Positions 35,601 to 43,545 of a stretch of DNA of 64,000 nt are shown piece by piece; the first letter of the stretch is position 1; the number at the start of each line of letters is the position of its first letter. The stretch covers positions 1 through 64,000 of the forward strand of contig JALNZG010000009.1 in NCBI GenBank assembly GCA_023229425.1, written 5' to 3'. The translations under genes were made by a program, and so were the position numbers. The notes under the pieces are model-generated. The model saw only the letters and a program-made list of their open reading frames with translations. It was not told where the DNA came from and searched no databases. Source of the stretch: Ignavibacteriaceae bacterium. Lineage in GTDB: Bacteria; Bacteroidota; Ignavibacteria; Ignavibacteriales; Ignavibacteriaceae.

Positions 35601-36917
35601 ATGAGTTACGAAGTAGAAACAAAAAAACTTCCCTATAAAGTAAAAGATATTTCTCTTGCTGAATGGGGACGCAAAGAGATTGAATTAGCCGAAGCAGAAA
35701 TGCCCGGTTTAATGTCTCTTCGTGAACAATATAGAATTACAAAACCGCTTAAAGGCGCGCGTATTGCCGGTTGTCTTCACATGACTATCCAAACTGCCGT
35801 TTTAATTGAAACATTAATTGAACTCGGCGCAGAAGTGCAATGGTCATCGTGTAATATTTTTTCAACGCAAGACCACGCCGCAGCTGCAATTGCCGCAGCG
35901 GGGATTCCCGTTTACGCATGGAAAGGTATGAACGCAGAAGAATTCGATTGGTGCATTGAGCAAACTCTTTATTTCAAAGATGGTCATGCGTTAAACTTGA
36001 TCCTTGATGATGGGGGCGATTTAACAAATATGGTTCTTGATAAATATCCCGAAATGGTAAAAGGCATTAAAGGATTAAGTGAAGAAACCACAACCGGTGT
36101 TCACAGACTTTATGAAAGAATGGAAAAAGGAACACTTCCTCTTCCGGCTATCAACGTAAACGATTCGGTTACAAAATCAAAATTCGATAATAAATACGGA
36201 TGCCGCGAATCTTTAGTTGATGCGATACGCCGCGCTACAGATTTAATGCTTGCCGGTAAAGTTGCCGTTGTTGCGGGTTACGGTGATGTTGGTAAAGGTT
36301 CTGCCGAATCATTAAAAAATTCTCACGTCCGTGTTATCGTTACCGAAGTTGATCCGATCTGCGCGCTTCAAGCTGCGATGGAAGGATATGAAGTTAAAAA
36401 GATGGTTGATGCAGTTAAAGAAGCAGACATCGTTGTAACTACTACAGGCAATATGCAAATCGTTACCGGTTTACATTTCAAATTGATGAAAGACAAAGCT
36501 GTTGTCTGCAACATCGGACATTTTGATACCGAAATTGATATGGCTTGGTTGAATGCAAATTACGGCGACACCAAAAACACTATCAAACCGCAAGTTGATA
36601 AATACACGATTGATGGAAAAGACATTATTGTTTTAGCCGAAGGCAGATTGGTAAATCTCGGCTGCGCAACGGGACATCCGTCGTATGTAATGTCTAATTC
36701 ATTCACCAATCAGACTTTGGCTCAGCTTGAACTTTGGAATCATTCAGATAAATATGAAAATAAAGTTTATACTTTACCGAAGCATTTAGATGAATTGGTT
36801 GCACGGTTACACCTTGCAAAAATCGGCGTTGTTCTTGATACGCTTACCGAAGAACAAGCTAAATATATCGGCGTTAAAGTTGAAGGTCCGTACAAACCCG
36901 ATTATTACCGCTATTGA
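35601..36917 (+). CDS. ahcY: Adenosylhomocysteinase
   Basis: A 438-residue S-adenosylhomocysteine hydrolase. Visible features are SLREQYRITKPLKGARIAGCLHMTIQTAVL, the SSCNIFSTQDHAAAA active-site stretch, the NAD-binding VAGYGDVGKGSAESLK, and the C-terminal GPYKPDYYRY with the lysine and tyrosines that contact NAD across the dimer. It yields adenosine and homocysteine. Adenosine could then feed the purine-degrading enzymes in the window, though no deaminase of that type was seen. A strong terminator follows. Confidence 0.97.
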   Translation: MSYEVETKKLPYKVKDISLAEWGRKEIELAEAEMPGLMSLREQYRITKPLKGARIAGCLHMTIQTAVLIETLIELGAEVQWSSCNIFSTQDHAAAAIAAAGIPVYAWKGMNAEEFDWCIEQTLYFKDGHALNLILDDGGDLTNMVLDKYPEMVKGIKGLSEETTTGVHRLYERMEKGTLPLPAINVNDSVTKSKFDNKYGCRESLVDAIRRATDLMLAGKVAVVAGYGDVGKGSAESLKNSHVRVIVTEVDPICALQAAMEGYEVKKMVDAVKEADIVVTTTGNMQIVTGLHFKLMKDKAVVCNIGHFDTEIDMAWLNANYGDTKNTIKPQVDKYTIDGKDIIVLAEGRLVNLGCATGHPSYVMSNSFTNQTLAQLELWNHSDKYENKVYTLPKHLDELVARLHLAKIGVVLDTLTEEQAKYIGVKVEGPYKPDYYRY

Positions 36918-36940
36918 TCTTCTTCATTTAATTGAAAAGA

Positions 36941-36972
36941 AAAGGCTGAGTTTTTGCTCAGCCTTTTTATAT
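36941..36972 (+). terminator. Rho-independent terminator after ahcY
   Basis: A perfect 10-bp stem AAAGGCTGAG / CTCAGCCTTT (36941-36950 and 36957-36966) with a six-base loop is followed by a T-rich run. It lies 23 bases after the ahcY stop and would end the metK-ahcY transcript. Confidence 0.9.
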
Positions 36973-37137
36973 AACTAATTCGAAAAAATCTTGAATTTAA
37001 AATAGTACACGGTAAAAAACAAGAATTGTGCAGAAAAAGAACTACGTTTTAGATACTTAAATGTTATGAAATATGAATAAAAAATAAATAAATGAGGGTT
37101 TTCAGCTCAATAATGAAGCGAGGGGTTAATTTTTTTC

Positions 37138-37168
37138 TTGACTTTTAATCAAAAAAGTTTACTATATT
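37138..37168 (+). promoter_or_regulatory. Candidate promoter for the retropepsin gene pair
   Basis: TTGACT at 37138-37143 and TATATT at 37163-37168, 19 bases apart, lie about 125 bases before the first gene of the pair. The spacing is slightly long for a sigma-70-type promoter, and Bacteroidota promoters often differ from this consensus, so the call is weak. Apart from the ahcY terminator, the stretch 36973-37293 contains nothing else I can recognise. Confidence 0.3.
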
Positions 37169-37293
37169 TTGTACACAAACAAAAAAAGTCCTAACATTTA
37201 ATGATTTTTAAATAATTTTAATCCAAGAATAAAAACTAAAAATTCAATTTATTTGAATTATTTTTGATTATAATTATAACAACAGAGCAAACA

Positions 37294-37539
37294 ATGAAAC
37301 ACGATTTAAGCATAGAGTTTAAATATTACCTAGATCACCAAGATAAACTGGTAGAAAAATATAATAATAAATTTATTGTAATTAAGAACCAAGAAGTTAT
37401 CGGTGCATTCAATTCCACTACCGAAGCTTATGAGGAGACTAGGAAAGAACACGAACTTGGTACATTTTTAATTCAACATTGTTTACCAGGTAAGAATTCA
37501 TATCAACAAACATTTCATTCGAGGGTTGTATTCCAATAA
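37294..37539 (+). CDS. Small protein partnered with retropepsin-like protease
   Basis: An 81-residue acidic protein, MKHDLSIEFKYYLDHQDKLV..., with a compact core KFIVIKNQEVIGAFNSTTEAYEET that resembles the small DUF5678-type domain. The ATG at 37294 is chosen over an upstream frame because the homology-like core begins after it. Its TAA stop overlaps the ATG of the protease gene by one base, so translation is coupled. It may be an inhibitor, adaptor or substrate of the protease; no family function is established. Confidence 0.7.
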   Translation: MKHDLSIEFKYYLDHQDKLVEKYNNKFIVIKNQEVIGAFNSTTEAYEETRKEHELGTFLIQHCLPGKNSYQQTFHSRVVFQ

Positions 37540-38114
37540 TGGGGTTAAATAATCACCTTATCCATTCATTTACTATAAAATCACCTGGTTTAAATAGGTG
37601 TATCATTATTCCTTTGGAAATGGCTTTCTCTTCAAAGGGGACTCATTATAATACTGCTGAAAAAACTAATTTAAAGGGGATTTGGGATACGGGTGCCACT
37701 GGAACAGTTATAACCAAAAGAATTGTTGACGAATTAAAACTAGTCCCTACTGGGATCACATTTGTGAATACTGCGAGTGAAACTGGGAGACAAGTTAATA
37801 CTTACTTAGTAGATATTTATCTAAAAAAAGATTTAAAAATTGAAGGAGTTACGGTAACCGAAGGGACAATAGGACAAGGAATAGATTGCCTGATTGGAAT
37901 GGATATTATCAACCTTGGTGATTTTTCTATAACGAATTTTAAGGGGAAAACAACATTCTCATTTAGGATTCCCTCGCTTCATGAAATTGATTATTATGCT
38001 GAGGCTCAAAAAAAAAAGCCAATCGTAATTGAAAATAGACAAGGAAGAAATGATCCATGTGCTTGCGGGAGTGGTAAAAAATATAAACACTGTCACGGTT
38101 TTAATCAATCATAA
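37539..38114 (+). CDS. Retropepsin-like aspartic protease with C-terminal SEC-C zinc motif
   Basis: A 191-residue protein. An aspartic-protease-like domain has the DTGA motif at residues 50-53 (GIWDTGATGTVITKRIVDEL) and the later hydrophobic psi-loop GIDCLIGMDIINLGDF, a single-lobe (retropepsin) plan that would need a dimer. The C-terminus is a SEC-C zinc-binding motif (RNDPCACGSGKKYKHCHG), known from SecA and other proteins as a ribosome- or protein-contact module. A fusion of the two suggests a protease recruited to particular targets. A terminator follows at 38131. Confidence 0.82.
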   Translation: MGLNNHLIHSFTIKSPGLNRCIIIPLEMAFSSKGTHYNTAEKTNLKGIWDTGATGTVITKRIVDELKLVPTGITFVNTASETGRQVNTYLVDIYLKKDLKIEGVTVTEGTIGQGIDCLIGMDIINLGDFSITNFKGKTTFSFRIPSLHEIDYYAEAQKKKPIVIENRQGRNDPCACGSGKKYKHCHGFNQS

Positions 38115-38130
38115 AATATTTTTTCATTCA

Positions 38131-38150
38131 CCCGCTGCGGCGGGTTTTTT
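38131..38150 (+). terminator. Rho-independent terminator after the retropepsin gene
   Basis: CCCGC and GCGGG form a five-base-pair GC stem with a four-base loop, followed by six Ts (38145-38150). It lies 16 bases after the protease stop and faces the convergent methyltransferase gene. Confidence 0.85.
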
Positions 38151-38195
38151 ATTTCTTGATGTGTGAAATAAATAAGTGGTCAACTTCATAACAAC

Positions 38196-39752
38196 TTATA
38201 TCTCCAACGCAATCTGTTTATTCTTTTTCCCTTTGAAACTTGCAGCTTTAAAAGTAACGTTATCTTGCGGAAGCTTTAAGTTTTTGTTATTGAAAAAATC
38301 TTTCAAAGTAAATATCTGGACTTTAGGATATTGTACTCTGTTAAACTCAACAAAACCTTGCTGAGCAACTGTATCAAGCATTGGTTTTGTTGCCGGTTCT
38401 ATCGTTAAAAAAACACCAAGCTCGCATTTATGTTTTGAGAGAACGCCGATCAGTGCATCAATATCTTTCGATTGAACTTTACCACCTTTTACTTGAAAAG
38501 CTACTCGAGTAGTTTCGTTATTGCCAACCATGTATTGACCGATTCCATCAATCCCTTTGTCTGCGCCTTTCTTTCCTTCGGTGGTTGAAAAGACTTCGAA
38601 TTCCGTAAGCCACCAATCCTGGAAAGCAAAAGGATTTTCATTCCATAAACGAATTGCTGAAGGCTCGTCTTCGGGAACTCCGCGCACTTCAAATTTATTT
38701 AAGGATTTTCCGTAAGCATCTTTTAATCTTCTTTTGATAAGTGAAATTGCAATCGGAGAAATATCTATACCTATCCATTTTCGGTGTAAGCTTTCTGCAG
38801 CATCAATTGAAGTTCCGCAACCGCAAAATGCGTCGAGTACGGTATCGCCTTCATTGCTGCTTGCATTTATAATTCTTTCCAACAATGCTTTCGGCTTTTG
38901 TGTTGGGTAACCAAGCCGTTCCTTTGCTTGAGAATTGATTGGAGCAATATCATCCCAAATGTCCGGGATAGCTTGTCCAGGCATTTCATCAAGATATCTA
39001 ATCAATTGTGGTATTTTACTTTTTTTATAAATATATCCGTTTTTATCAAGCTCTTTCATTCTTTCTTCAGTATAACGCCAAGGTTTAGTCACTCCACTAA
39101 ATTCATAAATAGGTCCTCGCCCACCAGGAGGGTTTAAATTGTCTAATCTAAATCTTCTGTTGTTCTCATAGTGTGTGAATTTATTTTCAATATATTCCTC
39201 ATTATACTCCTTTACCTGTCTATTAAAAATGAAGTTCTCGGATTTAGAGTAGAACAATATACGGTCACTTATAGTCCCAAATCTTTTTGCATCAGCGTGA
39301 AAATTAAACCTTTTCCATAATATTTCATTTAAGAAGTTTTTTGTTCCAAAAACAACATCTGCCATTGTTTTTAAGTAATGACTCATCGTCGGGTCGCAAT
39401 GGAGATAAAAACTCCCGGTTGGTTTTAGAACTTGATGCAGTTCAAGAATTCTTAATCCCATCATAACCAGATAAGGAAATGCTTGTGGTGCGACTTCTTG
39501 ATAAGTTGTAAGTAATTTATAAATATTATGAGTTTGAAGTGTGTTCAATTCGGCAAGAGAATCTTGAATATTTATTAGCGTCCAAGTATCTTCAAATGCA
39601 ATTTTTTGTGTTTGAATTTCTTTGTCATCGAAAAAGATATTGTAATTTCTTTTACTGTTAAACGGCGGGTCAATATAAATCAGATCAACCGATTCGTTAG
39701 GAACTTGTTCCCGCAAAACATTTAAACAATCACCAAGATAGATATAGTTCAT
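38196..39752 (-). CDS. DNA methyltransferase fused to an Mrr-like endonuclease domain
   Basis: A 518-residue protein. The methyltransferase part has catalytic motif DPPF at residues 28-31 near the N-terminus and the AdoMet-binding motif DAFCGCGTSIDAAES near 307, the order of beta-class N6-adenine/N4-cytosine enzymes, with the target-recognition region between them. The C-terminal ~130 residues have GIDGIGQYMVG and VAFQVKGGKVQSKDIDALIGVL, fitting the D...QxK form of the Mrr/PD-(D/E)xK nuclease fold. Modification and cleavage would be joined in one chain, in a type IIG-like manner. It precedes or pairs with the DUF4145 gene upstream. Confidence 0.85.
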   Translation of the reverse strand: MNYIYLGDCLNVLREQVPNESVDLIYIDPPFNSKRNYNIFFDDKEIQTQKIAFEDTWTLINIQDSLAELNTLQTHNIYKLLTTYQEVAPQAFPYLVMMGLRILELHQVLKPTGSFYLHCDPTMSHYLKTMADVVFGTKNFLNEILWKRFNFHADAKRFGTISDRILFYSKSENFIFNRQVKEYNEEYIENKFTHYENNRRFRLDNLNPPGGRGPIYEFSGVTKPWRYTEERMKELDKNGYIYKKSKIPQLIRYLDEMPGQAIPDIWDDIAPINSQAKERLGYPTQKPKALLERIINASSNEGDTVLDAFCGCGTSIDAAESLHRKWIGIDISPIAISLIKRRLKDAYGKSLNKFEVRGVPEDEPSAIRLWNENPFAFQDWWLTEFEVFSTTEGKKGADKGIDGIGQYMVGNNETTRVAFQVKGGKVQSKDIDALIGVLSKHKCELGVFLTIEPATKPMLDTVAQQGFVEFNRVQYPKVQIFTLKDFFNNKNLKLPQDNVTFKAASFKGKKNKQIALEI

Positions 39753-39785
39753 AGTATTATTTAATTTTCTTGGATAAAAAGTTAT

Positions 39786-40349
39786 TTAAGTAGGTATTGT
39801 ATAACTTGGGAATTCGTAAATAAATCTCAATAAGAATTCAACAAATAATAAAAGCTCTTTAGCTTCATCTTTATTTACAATAATAATTTCATGATTTGCT
39901 TCATTCCCTTTTTGTCTTATTTTATCAACCCATGGTCTTCCGTTTGGCGGGAAATAGTGACCACTCTCTAAAAAATCAATATAACTAACAAAAGATTGTC
40001 CTGGAGCAGCTCCTTTTTCAACTGCTAAATGCATTATTATTTTTCTACATACTAAAATTGCTGATGTATAAGCCCCAACAGAAGTACAATCTCGTGCTTC
40101 GTTATATAAGTTTTTGACAGATTCATCAGCTATATTTTTAACTTCGTTTCCTAATCGAAAAGCAGGTGTTTGAGTTTCCCCGAAAAAGAAGGATGGTTTA
40201 TTACAATAAGAACATATTACTATAATGCCCACCAGAGATGGACCCTGGTGACCAGAATACCCAGAATCTGAACCTATTTGTTTATTGCAATACCCACATT
40301 GATAAGATTTCGAACTAATTTTTTGAAGGTTGTGCCATGTTATTGCCAT
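39786..40349 (-). CDS. DUF4145 domain protein with zinc-ribbon cysteines
   Basis: A 187-residue protein. The N-terminus has two CxxC pairs (YQCGYCNKQ and VICSYCNKP) that can form a zinc ribbon. The C-terminal ~90 residues match the helical DUF4145 domain (SVGAYTSAILVCRKIIMHLAVEKG ... GNEANHEIIIVNKDEAKELL). DUF4145 proteins are frequent companions of restriction systems. It is 33 bases upstream of the methyltransferase-nuclease gene in the same direction, so the two probably form one defence unit. Confidence 0.8.
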   Translation of the reverse strand: MAITWHNLQKISSKSYQCGYCNKQIGSDSGYSGHQGPSLVGIIVICSYCNKPSFFFGETQTPAFRLGNEVKNIADESVKNLYNEARDCTSVGAYTSAILVCRKIIMHLAVEKGAAPGQSFVSYIDFLESGHYFPPNGRPWVDKIRQKGNEANHEIIIVNKDEAKELLLFVEFLLRFIYEFPSYTIPT

Positions 40350-40455
40350 TCTGTTACCTACTCTTTATAAGATTACCTTGGTAAACTTAATCATTTTTAA
40401 TTACTTGCAAAAGTACTACCAACTTTCCTCCTAGGTTATCCCTCATTCCAAAATG

Positions 40456-40493
40456 TAACCAGTAGGGCGAAACTCCGTTTCGCCCTAACCAGT
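40456..40493. repeat. REP-like hairpin with direct-repeat flanks
   Basis: TAGGGCGAAAC at 40463-40473 pairs perfectly with GTTTCGCCCTA at 40477-40487 around a TCC loop. The 8-base word TAACCAGT flanks it directly (40456-40463 and 40486-40493). It sits alone in a 288-base intergenic stretch. The structure resembles a REP-type element or the remnant of a small mobile element with a target duplication; no transposase is nearby. Confidence 0.6.
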
Positions 40494-40637
40494 TATACTC
40501 AAATAATTATTTTTAAAGTGGAGACATGCCATGGCAAAATGAACTTATTGAAGTCTTTTGTTGTTTTCATTTACATCGGACAGGATTCCAAATAATTTGG
40601 ACTGTTTTTTATCATTAAGCAAAACGCGAGGAATTAT

Positions 40638-41456
40638 ATGCACGTCTTTACAAACCAGCCTGTCGGCAAGGCATTCGGAAAATTTATATTAACAACAATG
40701 TTTTTATCGGTTGCTGTCACAATTTATGTTTTTGGTTACAGCGGAGGCATAACAGGCAAAACACAAAAAAGTGGAGACGAAGGCTGTTCATGTCATGGGA
40801 GCGCTCTTTCAGCGGTAGTTTCAGTTGTTATTGATGGACCGGCATCTCTGATTCCAGGACAAACAGGAACCTATAATGTGACCATCAGCGGTGGACCACT
40901 TGTCGCTGCAGGAACAAACATTGCCGCATCAGCAGGAACTTTAGTGCCGGGAGCAGGCTTGCGTTTAGCAAGCTCCGAATTAACCCATCAGGAACCCAAA
41001 ACATCTTCCAATGGAAAAGTTGTTTATTCCTTTACTTATACAGCCCCGGTAACAGAAGGATCTGTAACCCTGTACGCCAACGGCAATAGTGTAAATCTTG
41101 ATGGCACAAACGGAAACGATCAATGGAATTTTGCACAGGACAAAACAGTTAGTGTTTCGAGTGCAACGGATATCGAATCGGAAAAATATAATTTAAATTA
41201 TGATCTTAAACAAAATTATCCGAATCCTTTTAACCCAAGTACGACGATTTTTTATCAAATTCCGCAAGCCGGGAATGTTGAGTTAAAAGTTTTCAGTATT
41301 ACCGGTACAGAAGTTGCTTCCTTGGTTAATGCTTACAAACCATCCGGAAGTTATGCTGTTGAGTTTAACGCTTCAACTCTTACTTCAGGTGTTTACTTTT
41401 ATAAAATATCGGTAAATAATTTTTCCGAAATCAAGAAAATGGTTTTACTCCGTTAG
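40638..41456 (+). CDS. Type IX-secreted protein with CxCH motif
   Basis: A 272-residue exported protein. After a hydrophobic signal segment it has DEGCSCHGSALS, the cysteine-histidine start of 'choice-of-anchor V'/Reeler-like domains. The last ~80 residues are a type IX sorting domain: NYPNPFNPSTTIFYQIP, then VELKVFSITG and GVYFYKISVNN. It would be sent to the cell surface by the Por secretion system and has no other anchor. First gene of a four-gene envelope operon with a haem-motif lipoprotein, YceI and a beta-barrel protein. Confidence 0.88.
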   Translation: MHVFTNQPVGKAFGKFILTTMFLSVAVTIYVFGYSGGITGKTQKSGDEGCSCHGSALSAVVSVVIDGPASLIPGQTGTYNVTISGGPLVAAGTNIAASAGTLVPGAGLRLASSELTHQEPKTSSNGKVVYSFTYTAPVTEGSVTLYANGNSVNLDGTNGNDQWNFAQDKTVSVSSATDIESEKYNLNYDLKQNYPNPFNPSTTIFYQIPQAGNVELKVFSITGTEVASLVNAYKPSGSYAVEFNASTLTSGVYFYKISVNNFSEIKKMVLLR

Positions 41457-41506
41457 TAATTTGAAAGCGGATGAATTAATAATGCGTTGTATATAAGGAA
41501 TATTTC

Positions 41507-41941
41507 ATGTCGATTAAGAAAAAGATTTTCGGGTTTTCGTTCGTTCTTTTTTTACTAATTTCTTTAGTTGGTTGTAAAGTTATTGTTGAACCGGAAGCGA
41601 GTAATTCACTTCCGGACAATTCAGCAGCGACGTTTTCTACAATTCAGAAAGAAGTTTTTAATGTGTCGTGCGCGTTATCCGGTTGTCATTCAGGCACCGA
41701 TGCAGCGGCTGGAATGGATCTTTCCGCCGATAAAGCTTTTAACAATTTGGTGAATGTTTCAAGCACAAGTAATACAAACTTCGTCCGTGTTCAACCTGGA
41801 AATAGCGCAAACAGTTTTATCATCAAAAGACTGAGGAACACAGGGGAAAGCTCCGGAATAATGCCACCTTCCGGCAAGTTGAGTGAAAACGCTATTCAGC
41901 TTGTAGAGAACTGGATAAATAACGGTGCTAAAAATGATTAA
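41507..41941 (+). CDS. Lipoprotein with cytochrome c-like CX4CH motif
   Basis: A 144-residue lipoprotein; the lipobox ISLVGCK places the modified cysteine near residue 23. The mature protein has SCALSGCHSGT, a cysteine pair followed by histidine with four residues between the cysteines rather than the usual two, and a late IMPPSGKLSENAIQLVENWI, the methionine-ligand and C-terminal helix region of c-type cytochromes. An unusual haem attachment site is possible. It lies between the CxCH surface protein and a YceI protein, hinting at an electron-transfer or quinone-related envelope unit. Confidence 0.75.
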   Translation: MSIKKKIFGFSFVLFLLISLVGCKVIVEPEASNSLPDNSAATFSTIQKEVFNVSCALSGCHSGTDAAAGMDLSADKAFNNLVNVSSTSNTNFVRVQPGNSANSFIIKRLRNTGESSGIMPPSGKLSENAIQLVENWINNGAKND

Positions 41942-41959
41942 TCACTCGTTGGAGTTAAT

Positions 41960-42547
41960 ATGAGAAATTTACTCTTCCTTTGTCTTCTAATTTCGGTAGA
42001 ACTTTATTCTCAGGGAACTGAGTTACACGTTAAACAAGGGTCAAAGAATCACGTTGAATTTATTTCCGACGCTCCCTTTGGAAAATTTTCAGGAGTAACG
42101 GATAACGTCGACGGTTATATGTATTGGGAAGGAAATAATTACACTACGAACAGCAGTCTTTATTTTGAGGTTGATCTAAAGACATTAGATACCGGTATCG
42201 GTCTCCGCAACCGGCACATGCGCGAAAATTATTTGCAAACGGATAAATTCCCGGATGCTTCTTTTAAAGGAAAGATCACAAATGTTACGCCGGCGGCGCA
42301 AGGTACGTTTAATGTTGATGCAGAAGGAGAAATGTTCATTCATGGAGTAACAAAGTATAATAAAATCTCCGGCGTGCTAACAAAGTCTAGTAATTCTGAC
42401 TACAGCATAAAAACTAATTTTAACATAAAACTTTCTTCATATAATATTGATATTCCAAGTATCATGATGGTGAAACTGAGCGAAGTTATCGAACTTCAAT
42501 TGAATTTTAATTTGTTAGCGGTAAATAAAACTGAAGGAAAGAAATGA
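41960..42547 (+). CDS. YceI family periplasmic lipocalin-like protein
   Basis: A 195-residue exported protein with a signal peptide ending SQG and the YceI lipocalin-like pattern: SKNHVEFISDAPFGKFSG, then FEVDLKTLDTGIGLRNRHMRENYL, DKFPDASFKGKIT, and GEMFIHGVTK. YceI proteins bind polyisoprenoid or amide-type lipids such as quinone precursors. It overlaps the next gene by four bases (ATGA). Confidence 0.88.
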   Translation: MRNLLFLCLLISVELYSQGTELHVKQGSKNHVEFISDAPFGKFSGVTDNVDGYMYWEGNNYTTNSSLYFEVDLKTLDTGIGLRNRHMRENYLQTDKFPDASFKGKITNVTPAAQGTFNVDAEGEMFIHGVTKYNKISGVLTKSSNSDYSIKTNFNIKLSSYNIDIPSIMMVKLSEVIELQLNFNLLAVNKTEGKK

Positions 42548-43392
42548 AGCTACGTTCAAGAACTGTTTTAACACTTACATTTATTATTATTCTTTCTTTA
42601 CAAGGGAATGCGCAGATAAGCTGGAAGAAACAAGAAGCAGTAGATAATCTTCCTCTTCAACTTTTTCATTCGCCGCAATCTATAAATTTGCCAACTGTTG
42701 AAACGCTGCAGCAAGGAGATTTTGAGTTTGAGATTTCTCACCGCTTTTTACCTTCGATAAAAGATGGAGCAAAAGATTTATACGGTTTCGATGGTCCCGT
42801 GAATATGAGAATAGCGCTTGGTTATGCGGTAACTGATGATTTAGTGCTTACATTAGGCAGATCAAATGTTGATGATAATCTTGATCTTAAGGGCAAATAC
42901 CGCTTGCTTCAATTTAAAGAAACTTTCCTTCCCTTGCTTGTTGGTGTTCAATTCGGAATTGCAAAAAACACCCAAACAATAAGACCTATTGCCAGTTCCG
43001 GAAGAGCATATCAGTATTTCGGACAAATAATTTTCAATACAATGGTGAACAAAAAACTCGGCATTGGTCTGGTTCCATCTTATTTATCTAACAGCAACAT
43101 TTATCGCTCAGATGTGCAAAACTCCTTCACGTTGGGAATGAATCTGCAATATTATGTTACCAACATGTTCAGTGTTTTGGCTGAATTCAATCCGACTGTG
43201 AACGGATATTTGAATCGTTTTAATTCTGCTGCATTTGGATTTGAGTTGGAGACGGGAGGACATTTTTTCAAAGTAATTTTATCGAACAATGCAAAGTTGA
43301 ATCCAACACAATTTCTCTCCGGTGCAGATAAAAATTTTGGAAATGGTGAATGGAGACTTGGGTTTAATATTACAAGGCTTCTTAAATTTTAA
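42544..43392 (+). CDS. DUF5777-type outer-membrane beta-barrel protein
   Basis: A 282-residue exported protein. A signal peptide ends NAQ, followed by FHSPQSINLPTVETLQQGDFEFEISHRFLPSI and alternating strands with aromatic girdle residues that end in a C-terminal WRLGFNITRLLKF, the typical outer-membrane insertion signal. The layout matches the DUF5777 barrel family of Bacteroidota. It is the last gene of the operon starting at 40638; function unknown. Confidence 0.8.
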   Translation: MKLRSRTVLTLTFIIILSLQGNAQISWKKQEAVDNLPLQLFHSPQSINLPTVETLQQGDFEFEISHRFLPSIKDGAKDLYGFDGPVNMRIALGYAVTDDLVLTLGRSNVDDNLDLKGKYRLLQFKETFLPLLVGVQFGIAKNTQTIRPIASSGRAYQYFGQIIFNTMVNKKLGIGLVPSYLSNSNIYRSDVQNSFTLGMNLQYYVTNMFSVLAEFNPTVNGYLNRFNSAAFGFELETGGHFFKVILSNNAKLNPTQFLSGADKNFGNGEWRLGFNITRLLKF

Positions 43393-43404
43393 TAAATGAA
43401 TATC

Positions 43405-43521
43405 GCACGACCATGAACGGATGTGCTACACAAAAAAATCCTGATTAATTGGGATAATGAATATTTGCCCATCATCGTTTACGATGATTTATTTGTATAG
43501 CGATACCGTTTACGGTATCGC
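43405..43521. repeat. Tandem stem-loop array, copy A
   Basis: Four consecutive hairpins fill the gap after the beta-barrel gene. Hairpin 1 is 43405-43426 (GCAC/GTGC with inner CC/GG), hairpin 2 is 43438-43455 (ATCC/GGAT), hairpin 3 is 43471-43488 (ATCATCG, loop TTTA, CGATGAT) and hairpin 4 is 43500-43521 (GCGATACCG, loop TTTA, CGGTATCGC). Hairpins 3 and 4 share TTTA loops. Copy B at 48640-48756 has the same order with altered but still paired stems. Confidence 0.7.
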
Positions 43522-43545
43522 GATTTATGACAGCGCTAATTTCGT

